Positions 1-8,536 of a stretch of DNA of 26,642 nucleotides are shown piece by piece. The stretch spans positions 1 through 26,642 of the forward strand of contig CACLMO010000011.1 in the NCBI GenBank assembly GCA_902608065.1. The letters are read 5' to 3'. Positions within the stretch are counted from its first letter, which is position 1. Every line of letters begins with the position of its first letter. The DNA comes from an uncultured Pelagibacteraceae bacterium. Its GTDB lineage: Bacteria > Pseudomonadota > Alphaproteobacteria > Pelagibacterales > Pelagibacteraceae. Both the position numbers and the translations under genes were made by a program. A model generated the notes under the pieces. The model was not told where the DNA came from. It was given only the letters and a program-made list of their open reading frames with translations, and did not search any database.

Positions 1-172
1 TTACTTTATTTTTTTTTGAAGTTTCTATTGTTTTCTCCATCGTTAGCTTATCGCCAGCATGATAACCACAGGCAATATTAGCAGAGTTAACAATTTCGAG
101 TAATAAAGGGTCATTTTTCGTCGTATGTAACTTCGAACTTTCACCCAAATCACAATTAATATTAATTTCCAT
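1..172 (-). CDS. pxpA: 5-oxoprolinase subunit A (LamB/YcsF family), N-terminal part, cut by window edge
   Basis: Reading leftward from an ATG at 172, the 57 visible codons begin MEININCDLGES and contain NIACGYHAGD, the two hallmark N-terminal motifs of the LamB/YcsF family. PxpA with PxpB and PxpC forms the ATP-dependent prokaryotic 5-oxoprolinase, which opens 5-oxoproline (a spontaneous glutamine/glutamate product) to glutamate in the cytoplasm. The family is about 250 residues long, so roughly four fifths of the gene lies outside the window. A TAAGGA ribosome-binding site sits 8 bases ahead of the ATG (181-186, minus strand), supporting the start. The gene is divergent from pxpB, with only 52 bases between the starts, so one short intergenic stretch must carry both promoters. 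Confidence 0.9.
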   Translation of the reverse strand, partial: MEININCDLGESSKLHTTKNDPLLLEIVNSANIACGYHAGDKLTMEKTIETSKKNKV

Positions 173-224
173 CTTTAAAGTCCTTAGTTTATTTAATAAG
201 GATTACGAATTATTATATCAAGTT
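173..224. promoter_or_regulatory. Divergent pxpA/pxpB promoter region with a dyad
   Basis: This 52-base gap holds a perfect inverted repeat, TCCTTA (181-186) and TAAGGA (197-202), separated by 10 bases. Read on the minus strand, the left arm is also the pxpA ribosome-binding site. The right arm is too far (22 bases) from the pxpB ATG to be its ribosome-binding site, so it may belong to an operator or RNA hairpin. A TATTAT box at 211-216 lies 8 bases before the pxpB ATG and could be a -10 element giving a nearly leaderless mRNA. I see no convincing -35. Confidence 0.35.
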
Positions 225-911
225 ATGTTCAAGAAACTAAGCAATATCGGCGACTGTGGCATTATTTGTGATTTCGGTGACGAGGTTAACCAAGAAATAA
301 ATAGTAATGTTATCAAGTTATTTCACTATGTGAAAAAAGAAGTTTCGAAAGGCAACTTGCAAGGAATATTAAACTATACACCATCATATAATAAGTTAAT
401 TATAAATTTTGATCTTGAAAAAATAAATTCATCTAAAATTATATCTTTTTTACACTCGGTAGAATTTTCTAAATTAAATTTATCTCAAAATAGAAAAAAG
501 TGGACTCTTCCCATCTGCTATGATTTTGCTATGGATCTAGAAAATATAAGCAAAACATTAAAAATAGATAAAGAAGAAATTATAAACATTCACTTAAATA
601 CCAATTTTTTTGTATACATGATCGGTTTTATACCCGGACATCCTTTTATGGGGGATTTAAATTCAAAACTTTTTTTAAATCGTTTAAAAACACCAAGAGT
701 GAAAATACCACAGGGATCAGTAGGTATTGTAGAAAAATTTTGCAATATTTATCCTTATGAAAGTCCTGGTGGCTGGAACATTATAGGACGAACCCCTACT
801 AAGCTTTTTAATATACAAAACGAGTCTAATCCATGTCTTTTATCACCAGGAGATTCAATAAAATTTAAATCAATTTCAAAAGAGGAGTTTGAAAAATTAG
901 CAAATGAGTAA
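225..911 (+). CDS. pxpB: 5-oxoprolinase subunit B (KipI / allophanate hydrolase subunit 1 family)
   Basis: Cytoplasmic subunit of the PxpABC 5-oxoprolinase, converting 5-oxoproline plus ATP to glutamate. The 228-residue length is normal for the family. The C-terminal half carries the cyclophilin-like core motifs GFIPGHPF (from residue 134), then TPR, KIPQGSVGIV and ESPGGWNIIGRTP (from residue 179), which are diagnostic for the KipI/AHS1 domain. The usual GL after the PGHPF motif reads GDL here. No biotin carboxylase or amidase domain is present, so it is not part of a urea amidolyase. Its last 8 bases overlap pxpC, and pxpA is divergent upstream; that neighbourhood is why I call it Pxp rather than a KipI sporulation-type regulator. 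The AT-rich leader lacks a clear ribosome-binding site. Confidence 0.9.
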   Translation: MFKKLSNIGDCGIICDFGDEVNQEINSNVIKLFHYVKKEVSKGNLQGILNYTPSYNKLIINFDLEKINSSKIISFLHSVEFSKLNLSQNRKKWTLPICYDFAMDLENISKTLKIDKEEIINIHLNTNFFVYMIGFIPGHPFMGDLNSKLFLNRLKTPRVKIPQGSVGIVEKFCNIYPYESPGGWNIIGRTPTKLFNIQNESNPCLLSPGDSIKFKSISKEEFEKLANE

Positions 912-1863
912 TTATTTTTTCGAAGTATTGAGATCTGGTATTAACACAACTTTTCAAGATAAAGGACGTTTTCATATGCAGCACTTTGGAGTTACTCCAG
1001 GCGGATGTATGGATCAAGATTCATTTTCAATAGCAAATGCTTTAGTAGGCAATCATTTAGATGAAGGTGTTTTAGAATTTGCTTACCAAGGACCTCTTTT
1101 AAAATTAGTTAAAGGCAGAACAAAGATTGCAATTACAGGAAATGTTCTTTTTCAAATAATTAAATTAAATCAAGGAACAATAAATGGAGAATGTTACAGA
1201 ACATATTTTTTAGATGAGGGTGATCAAATTGATATTTTAGCAACAAAACAATCGGCCTATGGCTATATGTCTTTAGAAAGTGGATTTAATATTAAATCTT
1301 TTTGTAAAAGCATTTCCGTTTTATCTAGAGCTCAAATTGGCCCCAACCAAGGAAAAAAATTAAAAATAAATGATAAAATATATATAAAATCAACTAGCAA
1401 AAATAAAAAAAATTTTTCAACAAAAATTTCAAATAATAATGAAAATATAATTAGAGTTTTAAAAGGACCACAGTTTGATTTTTTTTCAGAAGAAAGTAAA
1501 AAAGATTTTTTTTCAAAAGAATATAAAATTTCTAATTTAACAGATCGTATGGGAATGAGATTGGAGGGAACTGTTATAAAAAACATTGTCAATACTAATA
1601 TTCGGTCAGAAGGTATTACCAAAGGCGCTATCCAAGTCCCAGCTGATGGTCAGCCAATAATACTATTAACTGACTACCCAACTATTGGAGGATATCCAAA
1701 AATAGCAAACATAACATCAGTAGATTATAATTTGTTGATTCAAAAAACGCCTATGGAAAAAATATTTTTTAAACTTATTGAGTTGCATGAGGCTGAACAA
1801 TTGTATAAAGAACATCTCAATAGAATTTCAAAAATTATAAAAAATATTAAAGAGATAAATTGA
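904..1863 (+). CDS. pxpC: 5-oxoprolinase subunit C (KipA / allophanate hydrolase subunit 2 family)
   Basis: Partner of PxpB; together with PxpA it makes the ATP-dependent 5-oxoprolinase. The 319 residues match the AHS2/KipA family length. Diagnostic motifs are FQDKGRF near residue 17, the PGGCMDQDSFSIANALVGN block at about 32-50 and the C-terminal ILLTDYPTIGGYPKIANI block, which is strongly conserved in the family. The ATG lies inside the end of pxpB (8-base overlap ATGAGTAA), indicating translational coupling and equal stoichiometry. The stop codon overlaps the TTG start of the next gene by 4 bases. The central part (about residues 150-190) is rich in Lys and Asn, a drift typical of this base composition. 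Confidence 0.9.
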   Translation: MSNYFFEVLRSGINTTFQDKGRFHMQHFGVTPGGCMDQDSFSIANALVGNHLDEGVLEFAYQGPLLKLVKGRTKIAITGNVLFQIIKLNQGTINGECYRTYFLDEGDQIDILATKQSAYGYMSLESGFNIKSFCKSISVLSRAQIGPNQGKKLKINDKIYIKSTSKNKKNFSTKISNNNENIIRVLKGPQFDFFSEESKKDFFSKEYKISNLTDRMGMRLEGTVIKNIVNTNIRSEGITKGAIQVPADGQPIILLTDYPTIGGYPKIANITSVDYNLLIQKTPMEKIFFKLIELHEAEQLYKEHLNRISKIIKNIKEIN

Positions 1864-2729
1864 CACTATTAAAGAAAATTCCTGGCACAGCACTAGTTCT
1901 ACTTGGAGCGTTATGCTTAAGTTTTGGAGGTATAATCGTAAAATCTTTTGAAGGCGCTAATCTATGGCAAATTCTTTTTTGGAGACAATTTTTTTTTTCA
2001 ATTATTGTAGCTTTATACTTATTAATTGTATTTAAAAAAAATTTCTTTAAATCTTTTTATGCTTCTGGGCTACCGGGACTTGTGGCTGGAATATTTTTAG
2101 GTATAGGTTTTTCAGCTTATGTATTTGCGATGTATCACACTACTGTTGCTAATACACTTTTTATAATATCAACAGAAACAATTTTTTTAGCGCTATTTGG
2201 TTATTTTTTTTTAAAAGAAAAAATTAGTTTAGTAACCCTATCCTCAATTATTTTAGGCATGTCAGGCGTTTTTCTAATAATTGGTAGCTCTTTATCTATT
2301 CAATCCAGTAGTCAATTTTTTGGAAATATTGTTGCATTTATAATGCCCATTTCATTTGCGGTACTAATTGTAATAGTCAGAAAATACCCAAAAGTAGATA
2401 TGGTCCCATCACAATTCATTGCAGGAATTTTTGCTGCTTTAATTGGATATTTAATTGCTGGCAAATTATCAATTTCATCTCACGATCTATTTTTAGGATT
2501 TTTAGCGGGAACTTTTCAAATTGGTTTTGGATTTATAATGATTACCATCGGATCTCAAACTACCCCTGCTGCTGTGGTTGGTATTTTGATGTTAACAGAA
2601 GCAGTTTTTGGTCCATTGTGGGCTTGGCTCTTTATAAACGAAATACCACCGACAAGTGTGATTATTGGGGGCGCTATTATAATTTCGGCAATTTTATTTG
2701 AGTTTTTTTTCAGTTATAAGAAAAAATAA
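1860..2729 (+). CDS. EamA-family (DMT superfamily) inner-membrane transporter
   Basis: A 289-residue, strongly hydrophobic protein with about ten predicted membrane helices arranged as two EamA repeats, the usual size and plan of drug/metabolite transporters. The first repeat begins with the GALCLSFGGIIVK helix; the second ends with a LTEAVFGPLWAWLFINEIPP motif, typical of the family, and a short Lys-rich tail. The start is TTG, overlapping the pxpC stop (TTGA), with an AGAGA ribosome-binding site a few bases upstream; no later ATG preserves the first helix. Substrate cannot be read from sequence. Coupling to pxpBC suggests a role with 5-oxoproline, glutamate or a related amino acid, but DMT genes are found in many contexts, so this is only a guess. 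Confidence 0.85.
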   Translation: MTLLKKIPGTALVLLGALCLSFGGIIVKSFEGANLWQILFWRQFFFSIIVALYLLIVFKKNFFKSFYASGLPGLVAGIFLGIGFSAYVFAMYHTTVANTLFIISTETIFLALFGYFFLKEKISLVTLSSIILGMSGVFLIIGSSLSIQSSSQFFGNIVAFIMPISFAVLIVIVRKYPKVDMVPSQFIAGIFAALIGYLIAGKLSISSHDLFLGFLAGTFQIGFGFIMITIGSQTTPAAVVGILMLTEAVFGPLWAWLFINEIPPTSVIIGGAIIISAILFEFFFSYKKK

Positions 2730-2742
2730 TAAGTTAATATAT

Positions 2743-2776
2743 TTGACATTTAACCACATCTGGCACAGTATATATT
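2743..2776 (+). promoter_or_regulatory. Candidate promoter of the glycine riboswitch / gcv operon
   Basis: A perfect TTGACA -35 hexamer lies at 2743-2748, only 14 bases after the preceding stop codon. Downstream, the TATATA/TATATT run at 2769-2776 is the best -10 candidate, although the spacing (20 or more) is longer than the optimum of 17. Either choice would start transcription at about 2780-2783, exactly where the first aptamer stem begins, which supports the assignment. Confidence 0.5.
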
Positions 2777-2779
2777 TAA

Positions 2780-2918
2780 TACGGGAGAGACCAATATAAT
2801 TGGCGCCGAAGGAGCAAGCACCCCGGAAACTCTCAGGCAAAAGGACCGTACATAATAACTTCTGGAAAGAAGGCAATGCCTCACCGAAGGAGTAAATCTC
2901 TCAGGTAACTAGACAGAG
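2780..2918 (+). promoter_or_regulatory. Tandem glycine riboswitch (two aptamers)
   Basis: Aptamer 1 (about 2780-2850) has GGGAGAGA, CGCCGAAGGAGCAA and CTCTCAGGCAAAAGGACCG, the conserved glycine-aptamer core, closed by a perfect UACGG/CCGUA stem (2780-2784 with 2846-2850). After a linker of about nine bases, aptamer 2 (about 2860-2918) repeats the pattern: GGAAAGA, CACCGAAGGAGTAA and CTCTCAGGTA, closed by UUCUG/CAGAG (2860-2864 with 2914-2918, one G-U pair). Glycine riboswitches usually turn gcv genes on when glycine is abundant. No terminator hairpin with a U run follows; the gcvT ribosome-binding site (AAGGG, 2929-2933) starts 11 bases after the last stem, so control of translation or of RNA folding at the ribosome-binding site is more likely. 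Unique glycine riboswitch use in SAR11 has been described in the literature. Confidence 0.95.
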
Positions 2919-2938
2919 TGGGTTTGTTAAGGGTTATT

Positions 2939-4033
2939 ATGGAAACAGAAAAAACAGCTTTATACGATTATCATAAAAGTCTTGGAGCAAAATTTGTTCC
3001 ATTCGCAGGTTATGAAATGCCTGTGCAATACTCTTCAGGAATTGTAGATGAACATAAACTAACTAGAAGTAGTGCGGGTATGTTTGATGTCTCGCATATG
3101 GGGCAATTGTCAATAGAAGGAAATGAAGATTTAGCAAGCGAATTAGAAAAAATTATTCCAATAGATCTAAAAAAAATAAAACTTAATCAATCAAAATATT
3201 CTTTCCTTACTAATGAAGAAGGTGGAATTCATGACGATTTAATTGTAACTAAAGTTGAGAAAGGGTTTAATATTATTCTCAATGCCGCATGCAAGAATAA
3301 CGATTTTAAAATAATTAGTAACTCACTTAAAAATAAATTTAAAATAATTTTACATAAGAATTTGTCACTTATTGCCTTACAAGGACCAAAATCATCAAAA
3401 ATATTAGAAAAAATAATTAGTGGAGTTTCCTCTCTAAAATTTATGAATGGGGATAAATTTTCTTATAATGGTAAAAATATTTATATTACTAGGTCAGGTT
3501 ATACAGGAGAAGATGGATTCGAAATTTCTATATTAAATGAATTTGTAGAAGATTTTGCAAAAAAATTAATATCACAAGAAGTAAAGCCAATCGGTTTAGG
3601 AGCTAGAGATACTCTAAGATTAGAAGCTGGATTGTGTCTTTATGGTCATGACATAAATGAATCTACAAGTCCAATCGAAGCAAATCTTAAATGGGCAATT
3701 TCTAAAAGAAGAAGAGAAGAAGGAGGATTTGTAGGTTACAACAAAATAAAATCAGATTTAAATGGAAGTTTAAATCGATTGAGAGTTGGTGTTAAACCTG
3801 AAGGGAAAATTATAGCTAGAGAAGGAGTTAAGATTTTTTCTAAAGATGTTAAAGAAATTGGATCTATTACGAGTGGTACCTTTGGTCCAAGCGTAAACGG
3901 GCCTATTGCAATGGGTTATGTAAAATTGAATTTTTCAAAACCTGGAACAAAGGTCCTTTTGGAAGTTAGAGGAAAGAAGCATGAAGCCAAGATATCCGAA
4001 CTTCCGTTTTATAAAAAAAGTTATGTGAGGTAA
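2939..4033 (+). CDS. gcvT: Aminomethyltransferase, glycine cleavage T-protein
   Basis: T-protein transfers the methylene group from aminomethyl-lipoyl H-protein to tetrahydrofolate, releasing ammonia and 5,10-methylene-THF. Starting from the ATG at 2939 it has 364 residues, the normal family length. Motifs include FDVSHMGQL near residue 49, GGIHDDLIV with the paired Asp residues at 99-100 (the catalytic Asp region), SGYTGEDGFEI and ARDTLRLEAGLCLYGHD for folate binding. I chose this ATG because it has an AAGGG ribosome-binding site 5 bases upstream; an in-frame GTG at 2918 lies inside the riboswitch stem. gcvH follows after 3 bases. Expression should respond to glycine through the riboswitch just upstream. 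Confidence 0.96.
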   Translation: METEKTALYDYHKSLGAKFVPFAGYEMPVQYSSGIVDEHKLTRSSAGMFDVSHMGQLSIEGNEDLASELEKIIPIDLKKIKLNQSKYSFLTNEEGGIHDDLIVTKVEKGFNIILNAACKNNDFKIISNSLKNKFKIILHKNLSLIALQGPKSSKILEKIISGVSSLKFMNGDKFSYNGKNIYITRSGYTGEDGFEISILNEFVEDFAKKLISQEVKPIGLGARDTLRLEAGLCLYGHDINESTSPIEANLKWAISKRRREEGGFVGYNKIKSDLNGSLNRLRVGVKPEGKIIAREGVKIFSKDVKEIGSITSGTFGPSVNGPIAMGYVKLNFSKPGTKVLLEVRGKKHEAKISELPFYKKSYVR

Positions 4034-4036
4034 AAT

Positions 4037-4417
4037 ATGAGTGAAAAAAAATATTCAAAGCAACATGAGTGGGTTACTATAGAAGGAGATGTTGCGACTA
4101 TCGGTATTACGACACACGCTGCTGAAATGCTAGGAGATGTCGTGTTTGTTGAGTTACCGGAAAAGGGAAAGAATGTAGAGAAAGAAGGACAGGCGGGAGT
4201 AGTAGAGTCAACAAAGGCAGCTAGTGATGTTTATACTCCGATAACTGGAGAAATTATTGATACAAATCAATCTATTGTAGACGACCCCGGTGCAGTGAAC
4301 AAAGATCCAGAAGGGGCAGCTTGGTTTTTTAAAATTAAAATAAAAAATAAATCAGAATTAGATCAATTAATGAATAAAGTTGATTACGATAAGTTTGCAA
4401 AGGAGAATCCGAATTAA
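4037..4417 (+). CDS. gcvH: Glycine cleavage system H-protein
   Basis: Small lipoylated carrier that shuttles the aminomethyl intermediate between P-protein and T-protein, and hands electrons to the L-protein (dihydrolipoyl dehydrogenase, not encoded here). It has 126 residues, the standard length. The lipoyl site [10 protein letters not shown] is present, with Lys60 the modified residue; the N-terminus KYSKQHEWV and the [10 protein letters not shown] strand are also typical. A GAGG ribosome-binding site lies in the end of gcvT, and gcvP starts on the base after its stop codon, so the three genes are one transcript. Confidence 0.97.
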   Translation: MSEKKYSKQHEWVTIEGDVATIGITTHAAEMLGDVVFVELPEKGKNVEKEGQAGVVESTKAASDVYTPITGEIIDTNQSIVDDPGAVNKDPEGAAWFFKIKIKNKSELDQLMNKVDYDKFAKENPN

Positions 4418-7285
4418 ATGCTAAAAAACGCTCAGAAAGATTTTATCCAAAGGCATATAGGACCTTCTAAAGAAGAACAGAAAGTTATGCTTAAAGAATT
4501 GGGTTATAATAACTTAGATGAGTTGATTGCTAAAACTGTCCCAGAAAAAATTTTATTAAAAGAAAATCTAAGTATTGGTGAACCCAATTCAGAGTACAAA
4601 GCACTTAGAAAATTAAGAGACATCTCTCAAAAGAATAAAATTTATTCAAATTTTATCGGAATGGGATATTACGGAAATTATACCCCATATGTAATACTAA
4701 GAAATATTTTGGAAAATCCAGGATGGTATACTTCTTATACTCCGTATCAACCAGAAGTGGCCCAGGGAAGACTTGAGATGCTTTTAAATTTTCAGCAAAT
4801 GGTAATTGATTTTACAGGGATGGATATTGCGAATGCATCTCTTTTAGATGAGGGTACAGCCGCAGCCGAAGCTATGGGTTTAAGTTATAGAATTTGCAAA
4901 AGAGACACCAAAAAAGTCTTTGTCTCGAAAAATTGTCACCCTCAAACTATTGATGTGATTAAAACAAGAGCCGAACCATTGGGTTTAAAAATAATAGTAG
5001 GGGATGAAAATAAAGATATTAATGAGAATATTGTTTGTGGAATTATACAATACCCAGGAACTTTAGGAGATATAAAGGATCCTAGTGAAGCTATTAGCAA
5101 AATACACAAACAAAATGGAAAAGCAGTATTGATTTGTGATTTATTAGCTCTTGCCAAAATTAAAACACCTGCGGAATTAGGAGCCGATATAGCTGTGGGA
5201 AGTACCCAACGTTTTGGAATTCCAATGGGTTATGGAGGTCCTCATGCTGCGTTCTTTGCTACCAAAGATGAATACAAAAGATCAATGCCAGGGAGAATAG
5301 TTGGTGTTTCAGTGGATAGGCACGGTAACAAAGCTTACAGATTGGCTCTACAAACAAGAGAGCAACATATAAGAAGAGATAAAGCTACAAGCAATATTTG
5401 CACCGCTCAAGCTCTGCTTGCAATAGTTTCAGCTGCCTATGTTGTATATCATGGTCCAAAAGGAATTAAAAAAATAGCAGACACTGTTTCACAACTTGCT
5501 AAAAATTTTGCGGATAAAATAAAACAATCTGGATATGAACTTTACTCAGATTATTTTTTTGATACCGTTACTGTAAAAACACTAGATAAAACAGATAAAA
5601 TTTATAAAAACGCACTTGATCAACAAGTAAACATAAGAAAAGTTAACTCTGAAATGTTAGCAGTTTCATTTGATGAAAGAAAAAATCTTTATAGAGCTAA
5701 TCAGGTGTTAAAAATTTTTAACTGTTCAGAAACAATTAAAGAAACGACTAAAGAAACAACAAACAAAAGCTTATCCAATCTACCAAAAACTTTATTAAGA
5801 ACTTCAACATATTTAGATCATCCAGTCTTTAATAGTTATCATTCTGAAACTGCAATGCTTAGATACTTAAAAAAATTAGAAGACTCTGATATTGCATTGA
5901 ATAGGTCAATGATAGCTTTAGGTTCATGCACGATGAAATTAAATTCAGTTTCTGAAATGATACCTATAACATGGAAAGAATTTTCTCATCCACATCCATA
6001 TTCACCCATTGAACAAATGGATGGTTATAGAGAATTATTCACTGATTTAAAAAATTGGCTAAGAACAATAACAGGTTTTTCTGGTGTTTCTTTACAACCA
6101 AATGCTGGAGCCCAAGGAGAATTTGCTGGCTTAATGGTTATTAGAAAGTTTCATGAAAAAAATGGTCAAAAAAAGAGAAATGTTTGTTTAATACCTAGCT
6201 CTGCGCATGGAACTAATCCAGCAAGCGCTCAAATGGCTGGAATGAAAGTTGTTGTTGTTAAGTGTGATGTATTTGGAAATGTAGATTATGAAGATTTAAA
6301 GAAAAAGGCAGAAGAATACTCAGATACTTTATCCACACTAATGGTAACTTATCCGTCAACCCACGGAGTTTTTGAAGAAAAAATAACGGATATTTGTGAT
6401 TTAGTTCATAAACATGGCGGTCAAGTTTATATGGATGGGGCAAATCTAAATGCATTGGTTGGTATTGCAAAACCAGGAAATTTTGGTCCTGATGTTTGCC
6501 ATATCAATTTACACAAAACATTTTGCATACCTCATGGAGGAGGCGGTCCAGGAATGGGTCCTATTGCCTGTAAAAAACATTTAGAGATTTATTTACCAAG
6601 TCATCCAGTAATTGATTGTGGGCCTCCTTCAGGAATAGGGGCAATTTCAGCAGCTCCTTGGGGAAGCTCAAGCATTCTCTCTATATCTTGGATGTATATT
6701 AAAATGATGGGATCTGAGGGTTTAAAATTAGCTACGCAAAATGCAATTTTAAATGCTAATTATATAGCATACAAACTCAAAGATCATTTTCCAATTTTAT
6801 ATAAAGGAAAAAACGGAAATGTAGCTCACGAATGTATTATAGATATTAGAAAAATTAAAAGTGAAACAGGAATTACAGAGGAAGATATTGCTAAAAGATT
6901 AATCGATTTTGGTTTTCATGCACCCACTATGTCTTGGCCTGTCCCAGGCACAATGATGATAGAACCAACTGAAAGTGAAAATCTTTCTGAAATTAATAGA
7001 TTCTGCGATTCATTAATTAAAATAAAAGAAGAAATTAATAAAGTTAAAAGTGGGAAATTTGACAAAGATGATAATCCTTTAAAAAATGCACCACATACCC
7101 ACGTTGAGCTAGTTGCGAATGAATGGAAACATAAATATGATAGAGAAAGCGCAGCATATCCTTCTGCGACTTTAAAATCTTATAAGTACTGGCCTCCGGT
7201 TGCTAGAGTAGATAATGTTTATGGAGATAAAAATCTTTTTTGCTCTTGCCCATCAATGGATGAATATAAAGAGTCTGCTGCATAA
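4418..7285 (+). CDS. gcvP: Glycine dehydrogenase (decarboxylating), P-protein, single-chain form
   Basis: PLP enzyme that decarboxylates glycine and loads the aminomethyl group on H-protein. At 955 residues it is the fused (homodimeric) form rather than split GcvPA/GcvPB. The N-terminal half begins FIQRHIGPS and holds GMGYYGNYTPYVILRN and a TPYQPEVAQGRLEMLLNFQ block; the C-terminal half carries the PLP-binding lysine at residue 700 in HINLHKTFCIPHGGGGPG, followed by PWGSSSIL and the SPPVARVDNVYGD-like tail. All expected signature regions are intact. It starts immediately after gcvH. The next gene starts only 9 bases after its stop codon, with no terminator visible, so transcription may continue into the lipid cluster. 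Confidence 0.97.
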   Translation: MLKNAQKDFIQRHIGPSKEEQKVMLKELGYNNLDELIAKTVPEKILLKENLSIGEPNSEYKALRKLRDISQKNKIYSNFIGMGYYGNYTPYVILRNILENPGWYTSYTPYQPEVAQGRLEMLLNFQQMVIDFTGMDIANASLLDEGTAAAEAMGLSYRICKRDTKKVFVSKNCHPQTIDVIKTRAEPLGLKIIVGDENKDINENIVCGIIQYPGTLGDIKDPSEAISKIHKQNGKAVLICDLLALAKIKTPAELGADIAVGSTQRFGIPMGYGGPHAAFFATKDEYKRSMPGRIVGVSVDRHGNKAYRLALQTREQHIRRDKATSNICTAQALLAIVSAAYVVYHGPKGIKKIADTVSQLAKNFADKIKQSGYELYSDYFFDTVTVKTLDKTDKIYKNALDQQVNIRKVNSEMLAVSFDERKNLYRANQVLKIFNCSETIKETTKETTNKSLSNLPKTLLRTSTYLDHPVFNSYHSETAMLRYLKKLEDSDIALNRSMIALGSCTMKLNSVSEMIPITWKEFSHPHPYSPIEQMDGYRELFTDLKNWLRTITGFSGVSLQPNAGAQGEFAGLMVIRKFHEKNGQKKRNVCLIPSSAHGTNPASAQMAGMKVVVVKCDVFGNVDYEDLKKKAEEYSDTLSTLMVTYPSTHGVFEEKITDICDLVHKHGGQVYMDGANLNALVGIAKPGNFGPDVCHINLHKTFCIPHGGGGPGMGPIACKKHLEIYLPSHPVIDCGPPSGIGAISAAPWGSSSILSISWMYIKMMGSEGLKLATQNAILNANYIAYKLKDHFPILYKGKNGNVAHECIIDIRKIKSETGITEEDIAKRLIDFGFHAPTMSWPVPGTMMIEPTESENLSEINRFCDSLIKIKEEINKVKSGKFDKDDNPLKNAPHTHVELVANEWKHKYDRESAAYPSATLKSYKYWPPVARVDNVYGDKNLFCSCPSMDEYKESAA

Positions 7286-7294
7286 AAAAATTAT

Positions 7295-8536
7295 ATGAAA
7301 ATTGCTGTTATAGGTTCAGGAATTTCTGGGCTAAGCGCAGCTCATTTTTTATCCAAAAAATATAAAGTAGATTTATTTGAAAAAAATGATCACTTTGGTG
7401 GACATTCGTATACTACAGAAGTTTCTTTAAAAGATTCTAACGAAACAATTTCAGTTGATTTAGGATTTATTGTCTTCAACAAAATAAATTATCCAAATCT
7501 TGTAAACTTATTTGAACAACTTCAAGTTGCTTATGAAAAAAGCAATATGTCATTTTCCGTTTCAATAAAGCATTCAAATATCGAATATTCAGGAAGTGGA
7601 TTAAAAGGATTATTTGCTAACAAATATAATATTTTTAATCTTGATTTTATAAAAATGGTAAAAGAAATATTTGATTTTTACAAAATGGCCGACAAGATGA
7701 AAAAAGAAAATTTTAAAAATCAAACGTTAGGTGAATTTTTAAAATTTAAAAAAATGTCAAATTATTTTATCAAGTATCATATCATTCCTATGGTGTCTGC
7801 CATATGGTCAATGCCTACGAACCTAGCTTATGAGATGCCCATGTCGTTATTTATAAATTTTTTTCAAAATCATGGACTTTTTAAAATTAAAAATAGGCCA
7901 CAATGGTATACGGTATCAGGTCGTAGCAAAACTTACGTAAAAAAAATTTTAGAAACTCTTAATGGAGAATATTTTAAGAATTACAAAATTAGAAATGTTT
8001 TAAGAAACAAAAACGGAGTAAGATTATACTATGGTTCTTCAAATGAATATTTTGAATATAACAAAGTAATATTTGCAGTGCATGCAAATGAGATATTAGA
8101 ATTAATTAACGATCCTACAGAAAATGAAAAAAAAATATTAAAAAATTTCCAATATAAAAAAAATATTGCATATCTTCATAGTGATGAACGTTTAATGCCA
8201 TATAAAAAAAATGTTTGGTCAAGTTGGAATTCTATATTAGATAAAAATGATGAAAAAAAAAATTGTGTAACTTATTGGTTAAATAAATTACAAAATTTAA
8301 AGATTAAAAAAAATTATTTTTTAACACTTAATCCCTTTATACCCATAGAAGATAGTAAAATAATAAAAAAGGTTGAATTTACTCATCCTTTTTATGATTT
8401 AAAAATGATTAATGCTCAAAAATATCTTTCAGAACTTCAAGGTGTGAATAACACTTACTTTTGTGGAAGTTATTTTGGCTATGGATTTCACGAAGATGGT
8501 TTAAATTCAGGAATAGAAGTTTCAAATAAATTATGA
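7295..8536 (+). CDS. FAD/NAD-binding flavoprotein of the COG2907 (amine-oxidase-like) family in a lipid cluster
   Basis: A 413-residue flavoprotein. The N-terminus has the Rossmann motif IGSGISGLSAAHFL (GxGxxG at residues 7-12), the acidic FEKNDHFGGHS turn that binds the FAD ribose, and a C-terminal YFCGSYFGYGFHEDGLNSG block that is typical of COG2907. There is no signal peptide. In many proteobacteria this family sits directly beside DUF1365 and a Cfa-like methyltransferase, exactly as here; in Rhodobacter sphaeroides a flavoprotein of such a cluster (UfaD) is reported to desaturate methylated fatty acids on the way to furan fatty acids. I infer a similar lipid-oxidising role; identity with UfaD is not shown. 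The ATGA overlap with the next gene indicates coupling. Confidence 0.85.
   Translation: MKIAVIGSGISGLSAAHFLSKKYKVDLFEKNDHFGGHSYTTEVSLKDSNETISVDLGFIVFNKINYPNLVNLFEQLQVAYEKSNMSFSVSIKHSNIEYSGSGLKGLFANKYNIFNLDFIKMVKEIFDFYKMADKMKKENFKNQTLGEFLKFKKMSNYFIKYHIIPMVSAIWSMPTNLAYEMPMSLFINFFQNHGLFKIKNRPQWYTVSGRSKTYVKKILETLNGEYFKNYKIRNVLRNKNGVRLYYGSSNEYFEYNKVIFAVHANEILELINDPTENEKKILKNFQYKKNIAYLHSDERLMPYKKNVWSSWNSILDKNDEKKNCVTYWLNKLQNLKIKKNYFLTLNPFIPIEDSKIIKKVEFTHPFYDLKMINAQKYLSELQGVNNTYFCGSYFGYGFHEDGLNSGIEVSNKL

Noticed and set aside
225..1863. Reading pxpB-pxpC as allophanate hydrolase or urea amidolyase parts
   Set aside because: There is no biotin carboxylase or amidase gene beside them, and the divergent LamB/YcsF gene is the PxpA partner.
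2694..2876. Short minus-strand frame across the riboswitch
   Set aside because: It covers the promoter and the conserved aptamer on the opposite strand, has no ribosome-binding site and no recognisable protein motif.
2918..2938. A GTG start that would lengthen gcvT by seven codons
   Set aside because: The GTG lies in the closing stem of the second glycine aptamer, and the ATG at 2939 has an AAGGG ribosome-binding site and matches the family N-terminus.
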